From the NCBI RefSeq assembly GCF_018860825.1, contig NZ_JAHKPZ010000015.1, positions 248,001 to 312,000 of the forward strand: a stretch of 64,000 bases of DNA, given 5' to 3'. A model generated the notes under the pieces. It saw only the letters and a list, made by a program, of their open reading frames with translations. It was not told where the DNA came from and did no database searches. Shown in pieces: positions 9,691 to 18,222 of this stretch. Source of the DNA: Lacinutrix sp. C3R15. GTDB lineage: Bacteria > Bacteroidota > Bacteroidia > Flavobacteriales > Flavobacteriaceae. Positions within the stretch are counted from its first letter, which is position 1. Each line of letters begins with the position of its first letter. Both the position numbers and the translations under genes were made by a program.

Positions 9691-11109
9691 ATGCTTAAAA
9701 AAATAATATTTTCGCTTTTTTGTTTAGTTATAACGGCTTGCGAACTAGAAATACCTATAGCAAATTCTATTATTCTTGATAGTGATGCTATTTACACACA
9801 AACAGGAATAGCTACTCAGGGAGATCATATAGGTGTTATAAGAAGAATTGCTTCAGATCAACTAGAAGAAGGCGTGTTTGATTTACTCGCAGAAGAAAAC
9901 CTAGAAGACCCGACGATAGAAGAAGCAAGTCAGGACGGATTTACTTTTGAACTTATAGATCAATCTGTAGACAATGCTGTTGAGATAAGTAGTACAGGTG
10001 TTATTACAATAAATGATGTTAGTGCTTTTGATGCTTCTAGATACGACCGTATTACTGTAAATTATATAGCTTATCTCGAAGACATCTCTAAAGAAGGTAC
10101 TTTTTTTATAGATATTATTATAGATACATCTGATTCTGAATTTACAATTGTATGGGACGTTGAAGCTGGAGATACCATTGAATTACCTTTATATGATGGT
10201 GATGATACAGACTATAATTTTACAGTAAATTGGGAGAATACTGGCAATACAGCAGATGATGTAGCAGTAACTTCTTTTGATGATCCAGATGCAATTTATA
10301 CCTATGCAGACGCTGGTTTAAAAACCATTACAATCAAAGGATTGATTAAAGGGTTTAATTTTGACCAAAATCCAGCTAGTGCCACTAAGTTTGTCGATGT
10401 ACAAAAATGGGGTTATATGTATTTTGGAAGTCAACCAGGAGTGTTTTCAGGATGTACTAATTTAGTAGCGTTTACAGCAACAGATAATCCTTTAATTGGA
10501 AGTACAACCAATATGGAACTAATGTTTTATAACGCGCAATCTTTTAATGGAGATTTAAGTGGTTGGAATGTTTCTCAAGTTACATCTATGCATTCAACTT
10601 TTAGAAATTGTTTTGCTTTTAATGGAAATATTAATGATTGGGATGTTTCTTCAGTTACTACTATGTATAGAATGTTTTTTAATGCTCAAGCTTTTAATCA
10701 AGATCTTAATAATTGGGATGTTTCTAGTGTAGAGAATATAGGGCAAATGTTTAGAAGGGCAGATGTTTTTAATGGAGATATAAGCAGTTGGGATGTTTCT
10801 AGTGTTACTAGTATGGGGCAAACATTTAGACAAGCAAGTGCTTTTAATGGAGATATAAGTAGTTGGGATGTTTCTAATGTTAGTAGTTTTACCCAAAGTT
10901 TTTATCAGGCAACAACCTTTAATCAAGATATTTCGGGTTGGACCGTTTCTTCTGCTACAGATATGGCTACTATGTTCAGTAGTGCTACAAGTTTTAGTCA
11001 AGATTTATCAGGTTGGGATACGAGTTTAGTTAGTGATTGTACTGATTTTGACCTCAACTCAGCATTAACTGAAGATCAATTACCTGTATTAGGGTGTTTC
11101 GCTTTTTAA
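9691..11109 (+). CDS. BspA-like (DUF285 repeat) surface lipoprotein
   Basis: The protein starts with a lipoprotein signal (ITAC, Cys17). Residues 20-160 or so are Asp/Glu-rich and beta-like, resembling a cadherin-type module. A region starting FTIVWDVEAGDTIELP leads into seven BspA/DUF285 repeats of about 25 residues between roughly residues 275 and 450. Each repeat carries a variant of FNxDxSxWDVSSVTxM. Such repeats are usually surface-exposed binding modules in Bacteroidota and other bacteria. Coming directly after the TonB receptor, it occupies the place where SusD normally sits, so a glycan-capture role is plausible but only inferred. It ends the first half of the locus; a 382 bp gap with a hairpin follows. 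Confidence 0.85.
   Translation: MLKKIIFSLFCLVITACELEIPIANSIILDSDAIYTQTGIATQGDHIGVIRRIASDQLEEGVFDLLAEENLEDPTIEEASQDGFTFELIDQSVDNAVEISSTGVITINDVSAFDASRYDRITVNYIAYLEDISKEGTFFIDIIIDTSDSEFTIVWDVEAGDTIELPLYDGDDTDYNFTVNWENTGNTADDVAVTSFDDPDAIYTYADAGLKTITIKGLIKGFNFDQNPASATKFVDVQKWGYMYFGSQPGVFSGCTNLVAFTATDNPLIGSTTNMELMFYNAQSFNGDLSGWNVSQVTSMHSTFRNCFAFNGNINDWDVSSVTTMYRMFFNAQAFNQDLNNWDVSSVENIGQMFRRADVFNGDISSWDVSSVTSMGQTFRQASAFNGDISSWDVSNVSSFTQSFYQATTFNQDISGWTVSSATDMATMFSSATSFSQDLSGWDTSLVSDCTDFDLNSALTEDQLPVLGCFAF
10531..11040 (+). repeat. Seven in-frame 75-bp repeats coding the DUF285 units
   Basis: Near-identical 75-bp units in phase with the reading frame, each containing a block like TTTAATGGAGATATAAG followed by TGGGATGTTTCT. 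The third to fifth units are the most alike at the DNA level, as expected from recent slippage or unequal recombination. Such tracts can vary in copy number between strains. Confidence 0.8.
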
Positions 11110-11491
11110 TGGTTACTATTTATAATACAAAAAGTAACATCCTTAGCGCTATTAAGTCTGCGGGTGTTACTTTACCATAGCTATAAAACGTTTTAATAAG
11201 CATCAAAATAAAAAAAATAAGAAAAGAAGAAATGCTATCAAATTAATGGTATTATTTGGTATTGGTATGGACAGGAAATTGAGATAAATAAGTTGTTGTG
11301 AGAAAAATCTCGATAAATGAGGATTGTTTCAGTACTTAAATTGATAGTGTAGAATGAATTGGCAGCAACAAAAATATAAATTGAATACGTAATAATAATA
11401 CTCATACTATTGAGCTAACAAAAATCATACTGGTAAAATAGTTACTGGTTTTAGGATTTTGACGTCAAATACAACAAATTACACATAGTTT
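11110..11491. other. 382-bp intergenic gap inside the sugar-use locus
   Basis: Apart from the hairpin at 11131-11173 I see no open frame with coding character and no clear TAnnTTTG box. The stretch is AT-rich. A perfect 12-bp palindrome (TTTGACGTCAAA, 11458-11469) lies 22 bp before the next start codon, but palindromes of this length are expected by chance. This is the most likely site for a promoter serving the second half of the locus. Confidence 0.4.
11131..11173 (+). terminator. Hairpin after the BspA-like gene, possible terminator
   Basis: An inverted repeat with arms 11131-11142 and 11162-11173 forms a 12-bp stem with one G-U pair and a 19-nt loop, 21 bp past the stop codon. There is no clear T-run after the 3' arm, so it may be a weak terminator or a transcript-stabilising hairpin between the two halves of the locus. 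Confidence 0.4.
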
Positions 11492-13024
11492 ATGAAATAT
11501 ATATATCATTCTTTAGTGCTTATATGCGTCTTGTTTCAACTTAAAGTATATGGGCAAGAGTTAGAGGTAAAGGTAGTTGATAAGGCATCATATAAGGGTA
11601 ATGCAATAGAACCCAACTGGGAATCTATGTCTGCAAATTATCAGGTGCCTCAATGGTTAGAAGATGGTAAATTAGGAGTATGGTTTCATTGGGGAATTCC
11701 TTCAGCAGTAGATGATGATCGTCCTAATGACGGGTCTTGGTATGGTAGAAATATGTATGGTGGAGGAAAAAAACAAGCACAAGTATTGTCTGCTTGGCAT
11801 ACAGAACGCTACGGTTCACCTGCAGAATTTGGTTACGAAAAGTTAATTCCATTGTTTAAAGGTGAAAATTGGGATCCAAATGCGCTAGTTGCTTTTGTTA
11901 AAGATAATGGAGCGCGTTTTATTATGCCTGTGGCAACACATCATGATAATTTTGATATGTATGATTCTTCAAATCCATGGAATGCTGTAAATATGGGGCC
12001 ACATCGCGATGTTCTTAAAGAATGGAAAGAAGCAGCAGCCAATCATGGCCTTAAGTTTGGTATTTCAACACATCTATATTGGTCTCCAGGTTGGTGGCGA
12101 CCTGCCAGAAAATATCAGAAAGAAGGCACACTAGAGTGGAAGCTTTTTAATATGGATTATGATGCTAAGAATTATGCTAGTCAAGATAGTTGGAATGAAC
12201 ATTGGTATGCGCGTTGTTGGGAAATTATTGAAAAATATGATCCAGATATGTTTAATAACGATGCGCCTTTTCCAAAAATTGGCCCAGGAAAAGGGTTAGG
12301 CGTAAAACTGTTTTCAGATTATTTAAATCGAGATTTAAAGGAGAATGATGGAAAACAAACCGTTGTGCTTTCGCTTAAAGATAAAACGGTAGACCGATCT
12401 GCGATGACTTATAATCTGGAAAGAGGTGGAGCTGCTGAAATTAAATCAGAACCTTGGTTATGGGCAACAGACCTTTCTGGAAACTGGTTTTATAGAAAAA
12501 ATGCGGTCAATAAAATGAGCGTTCCTGTCATGGTGGCGAATGCTGTAGATGCTATAAGTAAAAACGGAATTGTAATGCTAAATGTGGCACTTAAAGGAGA
12601 TGGAACCATTCCTGAAAAACAGTTAGGCTACCTTACGGCGTTTGGAGATTTTTTAAAAATTAATGGCGAAGGAATTTATAGTTCTCGTCCATGGAAAACC
12701 TTTGGCGAAGGACCTTTAGAGGTTAAAGATGGTCGTCAAGGCGAAAACCATAGTGATTATGCTCAGGAGGATATACGTTTTACAACTAAAGACGGCATTC
12801 TTTATGCTTTTGTTCTGGCTGTGCCTACTAATGATATTGTTATAAAAACTTTGGCTAAAAACGGTGTGCTAGATACAGAAATTACTAGTGTTGAACTAAT
12901 GGGTAGCAACGAGAAAATAAAATGGACTCGTAATAAGGAAGCGCTTACTATTAAACTTCCAAAAAACTTGCCTGGTAGTATCGTTAATGGTTTTAAAATA
13001 ATGACTTCAAATACTAATAATTAA
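11492..13024 (+). CDS. GH29-type alpha-L-fucosidase, second copy
   Basis: Secreted glycosidase with a signal peptide ending near residue 21 (KVYGQE). GH29 blocks are present but divergent: LGVWFHWGIPSA at 61-72, MPVATHHDNFDMYDS at 145-159, and DPDMFNNDAPFP at 250-261, in which Asp257 is the likely nucleophile. AISKNGIVMLNVALKGDG matches the family's later block. The inserted Trp/Gly-rich loop NDGSWYGRNMYGGG at 79-92 is unlike the first GH29 in this locus, so the two probably act on different linkages or branch positions. It opens the second half of the locus, and a sulfatase follows 12 bp later. Confidence 0.85.
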   Translation: MKYIYHSLVLICVLFQLKVYGQELEVKVVDKASYKGNAIEPNWESMSANYQVPQWLEDGKLGVWFHWGIPSAVDDDRPNDGSWYGRNMYGGGKKQAQVLSAWHTERYGSPAEFGYEKLIPLFKGENWDPNALVAFVKDNGARFIMPVATHHDNFDMYDSSNPWNAVNMGPHRDVLKEWKEAAANHGLKFGISTHLYWSPGWWRPARKYQKEGTLEWKLFNMDYDAKNYASQDSWNEHWYARCWEIIEKYDPDMFNNDAPFPKIGPGKGLGVKLFSDYLNRDLKENDGKQTVVLSLKDKTVDRSAMTYNLERGGAAEIKSEPWLWATDLSGNWFYRKNAVNKMSVPVMVANAVDAISKNGIVMLNVALKGDGTIPEKQLGYLTAFGDFLKINGEGIYSSRPWKTFGEGPLEVKDGRQGENHSDYAQEDIRFTTKDGILYAFVLAVPTNDIVIKTLAKNGVLDTEITSVELMGSNEKIKWTRNKEALTIKLPKNLPGSIVNGFKIMTSNTNN

Positions 13025-13036
13025 TCCGTTGTAATT

Positions 13037-14656
13037 ATGTTTCAAAATACCATAAAATACCACAGATTTCATTTAAAAAACAGAATCACTTTTTTATTGC
13101 TTAGTATTTGTGTGTTTAACGGATTTTCGCAATCCAATACTTCAAAAAGTAACCCTCCAAATATTATCTACATTTTAGCAGATGATTTAGGAATAGGTGA
13201 TTTGAGTATTTACAATGAAAACAGTAAAATAAATACGCTGTATTTAGATCAAATGGGCAGAGAAGGTATGCAATTTACAGATGCGCATACATCATCTTCG
13301 GTTTGTACTCCTACCAGATATGGAATAATTACCGGACGCTATAATTGGAGAACACCATTAAAACAATTTGTGCTTTGGGGAAATTCGCCAATGTTGATAA
13401 AAGAAAACAGACTAACAGTTGCGCAATTATTGAAAGAGAAAGGCTATCAAACAGCAAACATTGGTAAATGGCATTTAGGGTTAAACTGGGCCATGAAAAA
13501 TGGTGCGCAAGAATTTGAAAGTTTTTCAGATATCCATGATAAATATGATTTAGATAACATAGACTATACAAAACCATTAAAAAAAGGTGTTTTAGATTTA
13601 GGTTTTGATTATTCATTTGCTATTTCTGCATCCTTAAATATGCCTCCATATGTATATCTTGAAAATGATGAAGTAGTACAATTACCTAATGCTATTTCTG
13701 TGCAGAAAAGAAAAACCAATCCTTACAGTCATTGGATAAAAGGTGCTATTTCTGATGATTTTAAACACGAACAAGTATTACCAGTTTTGGTAGATAAGGC
13801 CAACAATTACATCAAAGAAAAAGCCAAGGATAAAAATCCATTCTTTCTTTACCTTCCTTTGCCTGCACCTCATAATCCTATTGTACCTATAGAACCATGG
13901 AAAGGAAAAAGTAACATTAATCCCTATGCCGATTTTGTACTAATGATTGATGATTTAATGGGAGAACTCTTTAAAACCATTAAAGAGAGTGGCATAGAAC
14001 AAAATACACTAGTCATTTTTACTAGTGATAACGGTTGTGCAACAAATGCAAATTTTTCGGTTTTAAAAGAAAAAGGCCATAACCCAAACTACATCTATAG
14101 TGGTTCTAAAGGAAGTTATTTAGAAGGAGGTCATCGTGTGCCTTTTTTAGTGAAATGGCCAGCAAAAATTAAAGCCAATACTATTTCAGAAGCTACAATA
14201 TGTACCACAGATTTTATGGCTACTTGTGCGGATATTGTTGATTATGATTTAAAAGATAATGAAGCTGAAGATAGTTATACGATGTTGCCTTTGTTACTTC
14301 AAGAAGAAGGCTATCAGCGTGAAGCAACGATTCATCACAGTAAAACGGGAATTTTTGCCATTAGAAAAGGCGATTGGAAACTCATTGTATCTCCAAATTC
14401 GGGGCTAAACGCGAATGGGAAACCAGAAAAATTAGATAAGGAACTCCCTGAAAATATTCTGTATAATCTAAAATTAGATATTGAAGAGCATGTAAATGTC
14501 GCAGAGAAATATCCAGAAAAAGTTAAAGAACTAAAACAACTATTGATAAAGCAAATTAACGAAGGCAGAAGTACGCCAGGTGAAGCGCAAAAGAATGATA
14601 CTATTGCGTTTCCATGGCAGCAAGCAGCCTTCGCTTTAGATATTTCAAAAAACTAA
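13037..14656 (+). CDS. S1-family sulfatase (CTPTR type)
   Basis: Secreted sulfatase with signal peptide to about residue 32 (GFSQ). The metal block is YILADDLGIGD at 45-55. The maturation motif is CTPTR at 90-94, with Cys90 as formylglycine precursor, followed by YGIITGRYNWRT, a wording shared with the sulfatase at 19733. FTSDNGCATNANF and GGHRVPFLVKWP are further conserved blocks. A 20-residue stretch before the first hydrophobic segment is Lys/His-rich and unusually long for a signal n-region; an internal start is possible but no better ATG is obvious. It is followed 19 bp later by the beta-helix gene. Confidence 0.9.
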   Translation: MFQNTIKYHRFHLKNRITFLLLSICVFNGFSQSNTSKSNPPNIIYILADDLGIGDLSIYNENSKINTLYLDQMGREGMQFTDAHTSSSVCTPTRYGIITGRYNWRTPLKQFVLWGNSPMLIKENRLTVAQLLKEKGYQTANIGKWHLGLNWAMKNGAQEFESFSDIHDKYDLDNIDYTKPLKKGVLDLGFDYSFAISASLNMPPYVYLENDEVVQLPNAISVQKRKTNPYSHWIKGAISDDFKHEQVLPVLVDKANNYIKEKAKDKNPFFLYLPLPAPHNPIVPIEPWKGKSNINPYADFVLMIDDLMGELFKTIKESGIEQNTLVIFTSDNGCATNANFSVLKEKGHNPNYIYSGSKGSYLEGGHRVPFLVKWPAKIKANTISEATICTTDFMATCADIVDYDLKDNEAEDSYTMLPLLLQEEGYQREATIHHSKTGIFAIRKGDWKLIVSPNSGLNANGKPEKLDKELPENILYNLKLDIEEHVNVAEKYPEKVKELKQLLIKQINEGRSTPGEAQKNDTIAFPWQQAAFALDISKN

Positions 14657-14675
14657 CGGATTGATAAAAAAAAAT

Positions 14676-16853
14676 ATGAAAAAACAATTAATAATAGTAC
14701 TTACATTAATCATCGGATTTACTAGTTGTAAGGCTCAAAATACAGGAAAGGAGAAAGCAGACTTTTATGTATCTGTAAATGGATCAGATAGCTGGTCTGG
14801 TACATTAGAGAGTCCAAATGCCGAAGGTACAGACGGACCTTTTGCAACATTAGTACAAGCCAGAAATGCGGTTCGTGAGTTGAAAAAAAGTAATCCGAAA
14901 AACATTGTAGTGCTTATTCGTGATGGTTTTTACCAATTAACTAAAACAGTTGTATTTGGTTTAGAAGATTCAGGTGAAGGAACAAATACCATTACTTATG
15001 CGGCGTATCCTGGAGAAAAACCAGTATTCAGTTCTGGAAAACAAATTAATGGCTGGCAAAAAGTAACAACAGAACTTCCTGGATTACCAAACAAAGCAAA
15101 AGGTAATATTATGGTTGCTAATATTTCAGATACATTCTTGACGCTTTATGATGAAGAAGGCATGCTGCCAAGAGCACAATCTGAAGGTTTTATTACAGAA
15201 GAAAAAACAAATGGTAGAAATAGACTCCATTTCCCTGATGGTGTATTTCATGATTACAAAAATATGGATGATGCTGAAATAAAAGTAAGACCACATCATG
15301 CTTGGATTACCAATATGCTGCCTGTTGAATCTTACAATGCAAAAAAGCAAACAGTTACCACTACAATTGATGCTACCTATGCTATGAATGTGCTTCATTT
15401 TTTAAAGGACACAGAGAATGCTTGGGTAGAAAATGTGGTTGAGGCTTTAGATGAACCTGGTGAATGGGTTTTAAACACCAAAGAAGGTAAGGTATATCTG
15501 TGGCCACGTAATGAGTCTACAGTATATGCCCCACAACTTTTGGAATTTATCCGTGTAGAAGGGAAAATCAATGAAAAGAAGGCAAAGGATATTCCTGTTC
15601 GTAATCTTCATTTTAAAGGTTTAACTTTTAAACATGGTGAACGTTATACTTTAACACCAGATGATGCTGGTTTCCAACACGATTGGGATATGTTTGATAA
15701 AGGTAATGCCTTGGTACGTTTTAGAGGAACCGAAAATTGCGTTATCGAACAAAATCATTTTTTACATAGTGGAAGTGGAGCGATTCGTGTGGATTTACAT
15801 GGCATGAATACTACCATTTCAGGCAACCATATAGAGCACATGGGCGGTGGCGGCGTTTTACTTGCGGGTTATGGACCAGGAACTAAGGACGTGAACAAAA
15901 AGAATACCGTTTATAACAATCATATTCATCATGTCGGTGAAATTTATTGGCATTCACCTGGAATTTTAGTTTGGCAAAGTGGTGAAAATCATATCGCCAA
16001 TAACCTTATACATCATTTAGATTATACCGCTATTATTATGTCGGGTTTTATGACGCATTTCTTTGCTAAAAAAGGCAATGGACGCGAACTGATGAGAACG
16101 CTGCGTAGAAATGAACTACCAGAATTTTCTAAAGATGTGACATTAGAAGACGTTTTGCCTTACTTACATACGCACGATAATATCGTAGAATTAAACGAAA
16201 TACATCATGGTATGCAAAGACTTGGTGATGGTAATGCTATTTATATTCGTGGTGCTGGAAAAGGTAACATCATTCGACGTAACTATATACATGATATGGT
16301 TGCCGATATGATTATGCAAGCCGCAATTAGAACAGATGGTGGACAAACAGGGACACTGATTTCAGAAAACCTAATTTATAATGCCACCTCACAAGGCATT
16401 CTCACCAAATTAGATAATAAAGTGGAAAATAATGTGGTATATAATATTATTGCACCACCTAGAGGTTATTATTTATCGGTTAGAGAAGGGCCATTGACAG
16501 GTGGCTCAATTAAGCGAAACATTTTTTATTCCTTATCCGCATCAGATACATTTATAGACGAATTACCTCCAGGAAAAGCTGGAAGTTCTGAAGATCGTAG
16601 AGGACGAGCATTGGCACGTGCTATGGATGCAGATACCGATTATAATATTTATTTCTGTAAACCAGAAGTGAGCAAAGGATTAGACCTTATTAAAAAGAAT
16701 CAAAAGAATGGTGTAGACTTACATAGTAAAGCTGTAGACCCAATGTTTGTGGATCCTGAAAATGGTGATTTTAGATTAAAACTAGGTTCGCCAGCATTAG
16801 ACATGGGGATTGTACCTCTCGATTTATCTAAAGTGGGATTACGCGAAGAGTAG
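14676..16853 (+). CDS. Right-handed beta-helix protein, GH141-like, lipoprotein
   Basis: The ATG at 14676 is preferred over the TTG at 14661 because it gives a compact lipoprotein signal (FTSC, Cys18). The first domain starts FYVSVNGSDSWSGTL and contains PFATLVQARNAVREL, the standard opening of Pel/GH141-type parallel beta-helix enzymes. Residues of about 320-640 repeat short Asn/His/Gly-rich strands such as NNHIHHVGE and NLIHHLDYTAI, the expected helix coils. GH141 includes fucosidase and xylanase activities and is frequent in fucose-glycan loci, so a fucosidase role fits the neighbours. Family assignment rests on motif resemblance; a polysaccharide lyase or another beta-helix hydrolase remains possible. 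Confidence 0.7.
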   Translation: MKKQLIIVLTLIIGFTSCKAQNTGKEKADFYVSVNGSDSWSGTLESPNAEGTDGPFATLVQARNAVRELKKSNPKNIVVLIRDGFYQLTKTVVFGLEDSGEGTNTITYAAYPGEKPVFSSGKQINGWQKVTTELPGLPNKAKGNIMVANISDTFLTLYDEEGMLPRAQSEGFITEEKTNGRNRLHFPDGVFHDYKNMDDAEIKVRPHHAWITNMLPVESYNAKKQTVTTTIDATYAMNVLHFLKDTENAWVENVVEALDEPGEWVLNTKEGKVYLWPRNESTVYAPQLLEFIRVEGKINEKKAKDIPVRNLHFKGLTFKHGERYTLTPDDAGFQHDWDMFDKGNALVRFRGTENCVIEQNHFLHSGSGAIRVDLHGMNTTISGNHIEHMGGGGVLLAGYGPGTKDVNKKNTVYNNHIHHVGEIYWHSPGILVWQSGENHIANNLIHHLDYTAIIMSGFMTHFFAKKGNGRELMRTLRRNELPEFSKDVTLEDVLPYLHTHDNIVELNEIHHGMQRLGDGNAIYIRGAGKGNIIRRNYIHDMVADMIMQAAIRTDGGQTGTLISENLIYNATSQGILTKLDNKVENNVVYNIIAPPRGYYLSVREGPLTGGSIKRNIFYSLSASDTFIDELPPGKAGSSEDRRGRALARAMDADTDYNIYFCKPEVSKGLDLIKKNQKNGVDLHSKAVDPMFVDPENGDFRLKLGSPALDMGIVPLDLSKVGLREE

Positions 16854-17095
16854 CCATAAAAATAATTCTATTTTTAGTAATAATACTTCAATTCGAATAG
16901 CGATAGTTCTGGTTTTTATAGGGTTTAATTCAAGCCAAAGCTATTTAGTTGAATTGGTTTTTCGGTGTAGTTTTTTTGTTTGAAAAGCAAATCAAATTAT
17001 TTTAGAAGATCAAATCTTTAAAGTTAAATTGAATAAATCTTTTACTAAATTACACTCCTATTTATAATTTTTTTACATCATATAATTTCATTTTA

Positions 17096-18208
17096 ATGAA
17101 TTCAAAAGTCATTTTATTTCAAGTCATAATAGCTTTCTTACTTATTGTTTCCTGTAAAAAGGAAACAAAAGTTAAAAATACAGAAACAAGCAATAAAGTA
17201 AATGAAATTGTAGCAGCTCAAGAACCCGAAAAAATTCCTGATTCTATTCCAGAGGGTATGGTTTGGATTCCAAGAGGAACATTTACACAAGGTGCTGTTA
17301 CTCAAGATAAAATGGCTATGGAACACGAAAAACCTAGTCATAAGGTTAAGGTAGATGGGTTTTTTATGGATATCACAGAAGTAACCAATGCGCAGTTTGC
17401 AGCATTTGTAAAAGCTACAGGCTATGTTACAACGGCTGAAAAAGATGTAGATTGGGAAGAAATGAAAAAGCAAGTCCCTGCAGGTACGCCAAAACCTCAC
17501 GATTCTATTTTACAAGCAGGATCCATGACCTTCAAGAAAACAAAATCTTCGGTACCAAATTTATATGATTTTTCACAATGGTGGTATTGGTCTATTGGTG
17601 CAAACTGGAAACATCCTAACGGTAAAGGAAGTAGTATAGAAGGAAAGGAAAATTACCCTGTAGTTCAAGTGTCTCATGAAGATGCTGTTGCTTATTGTGA
17701 ATGGGCAAATAGACGACTACCAACTGAAGCTGAATGGGAATATGCTGCAAAAGGTGGTAAAGAAAATACCATTTATTTTTGGGGAGATGATCGGTCTCAA
17801 CTTTCTAAAATGGCGAATAGTTGGGAGGGGGAGTTTCCACTTAATAACTCCAAAGAAGATGGTTACGAATTGCGAGCACCTGTAAAATCATATCCAGCAA
17901 ATGGTTATGGATTGTTCGATATGGCAGGGAATGTTTGGGAATGGACTGCTGATTGGTATAATATTAATTATTACAATGAATTAGCATCTTCAAAACAGCC
18001 TGCTGTGAATCCAAAAGGAGCGGCTAAAGCCTATAATCCCAATAACCCATATGTGCAAGAGAAAATAACTAAAGGAGGGTCTTTTTTATGCAGCGATTCT
18101 TATTGTGCGAGTTATAGAATTTCGGCTAGAATGGGAACCAGTAGAGATTCGTCTTTAGAACATTTAGGATTTAGAACTGTTGCCACTCCTAAGATGTTAG
18201 AGAAATAA
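17096..18208 (+). CDS. Formylglycine-generating enzyme, predicted lipoprotein (sulfatase maturase)
   Basis: Oxidises the motif Cys of sulfatases to formylglycine using oxygen and copper. The domain starts GMVWIPRGTFTQG at 54-66 and contains EVTNAQFAAF, RRLPTEAEWEYAA and MAGNVWEWTADW, all family hallmarks. Near the end, GGSFLCSDSYCASYR at 328-341 keeps both active-site cysteines, Cys332 and Cys337, spaced C-x4-C as in human and Streptomyces FGE. RDSSLEHLGFRTV also matches. Lipoprotein paralogues such as GldJ/GldK lack this Cys pair, so a true maturase is the better call. The N-terminus is a lipobox signal (IVSC, Cys20), which predicts export. It sits among five Cys-type sulfatases, its likely clients. 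Confidence 0.88.
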   Translation: MNSKVILFQVIIAFLLIVSCKKETKVKNTETSNKVNEIVAAQEPEKIPDSIPEGMVWIPRGTFTQGAVTQDKMAMEHEKPSHKVKVDGFFMDITEVTNAQFAAFVKATGYVTTAEKDVDWEEMKKQVPAGTPKPHDSILQAGSMTFKKTKSSVPNLYDFSQWWYWSIGANWKHPNGKGSSIEGKENYPVVQVSHEDAVAYCEWANRRLPTEAEWEYAAKGGKENTIYFWGDDRSQLSKMANSWEGEFPLNNSKEDGYELRAPVKSYPANGYGLFDMAGNVWEWTADWYNINYYNELASSKQPAVNPKGAAKAYNPNNPYVQEKITKGGSFLCSDSYCASYRISARMGTSRDSSLEHLGFRTVATPKMLEK

Positions 18209-18222
18209 TAAAAAATAGTACA

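Noticed and set aside
11458-11469. Perfect 12-bp palindrome TTTGACGTCAAA before the second GH29 gene
   Set aside because: About a dozen or more such palindromes are expected by chance in 64 kb, and there is no second copy in the other half-locus, so I do not call it an operator.
17096-18208. GldJ/GldK-type gliding lipoprotein
   Set aside because: Those relatives share the fold and lipobox but lack the C-x4-C active-site cysteines, which are present here, and the gene lies among sulfatases and not gliding genes.
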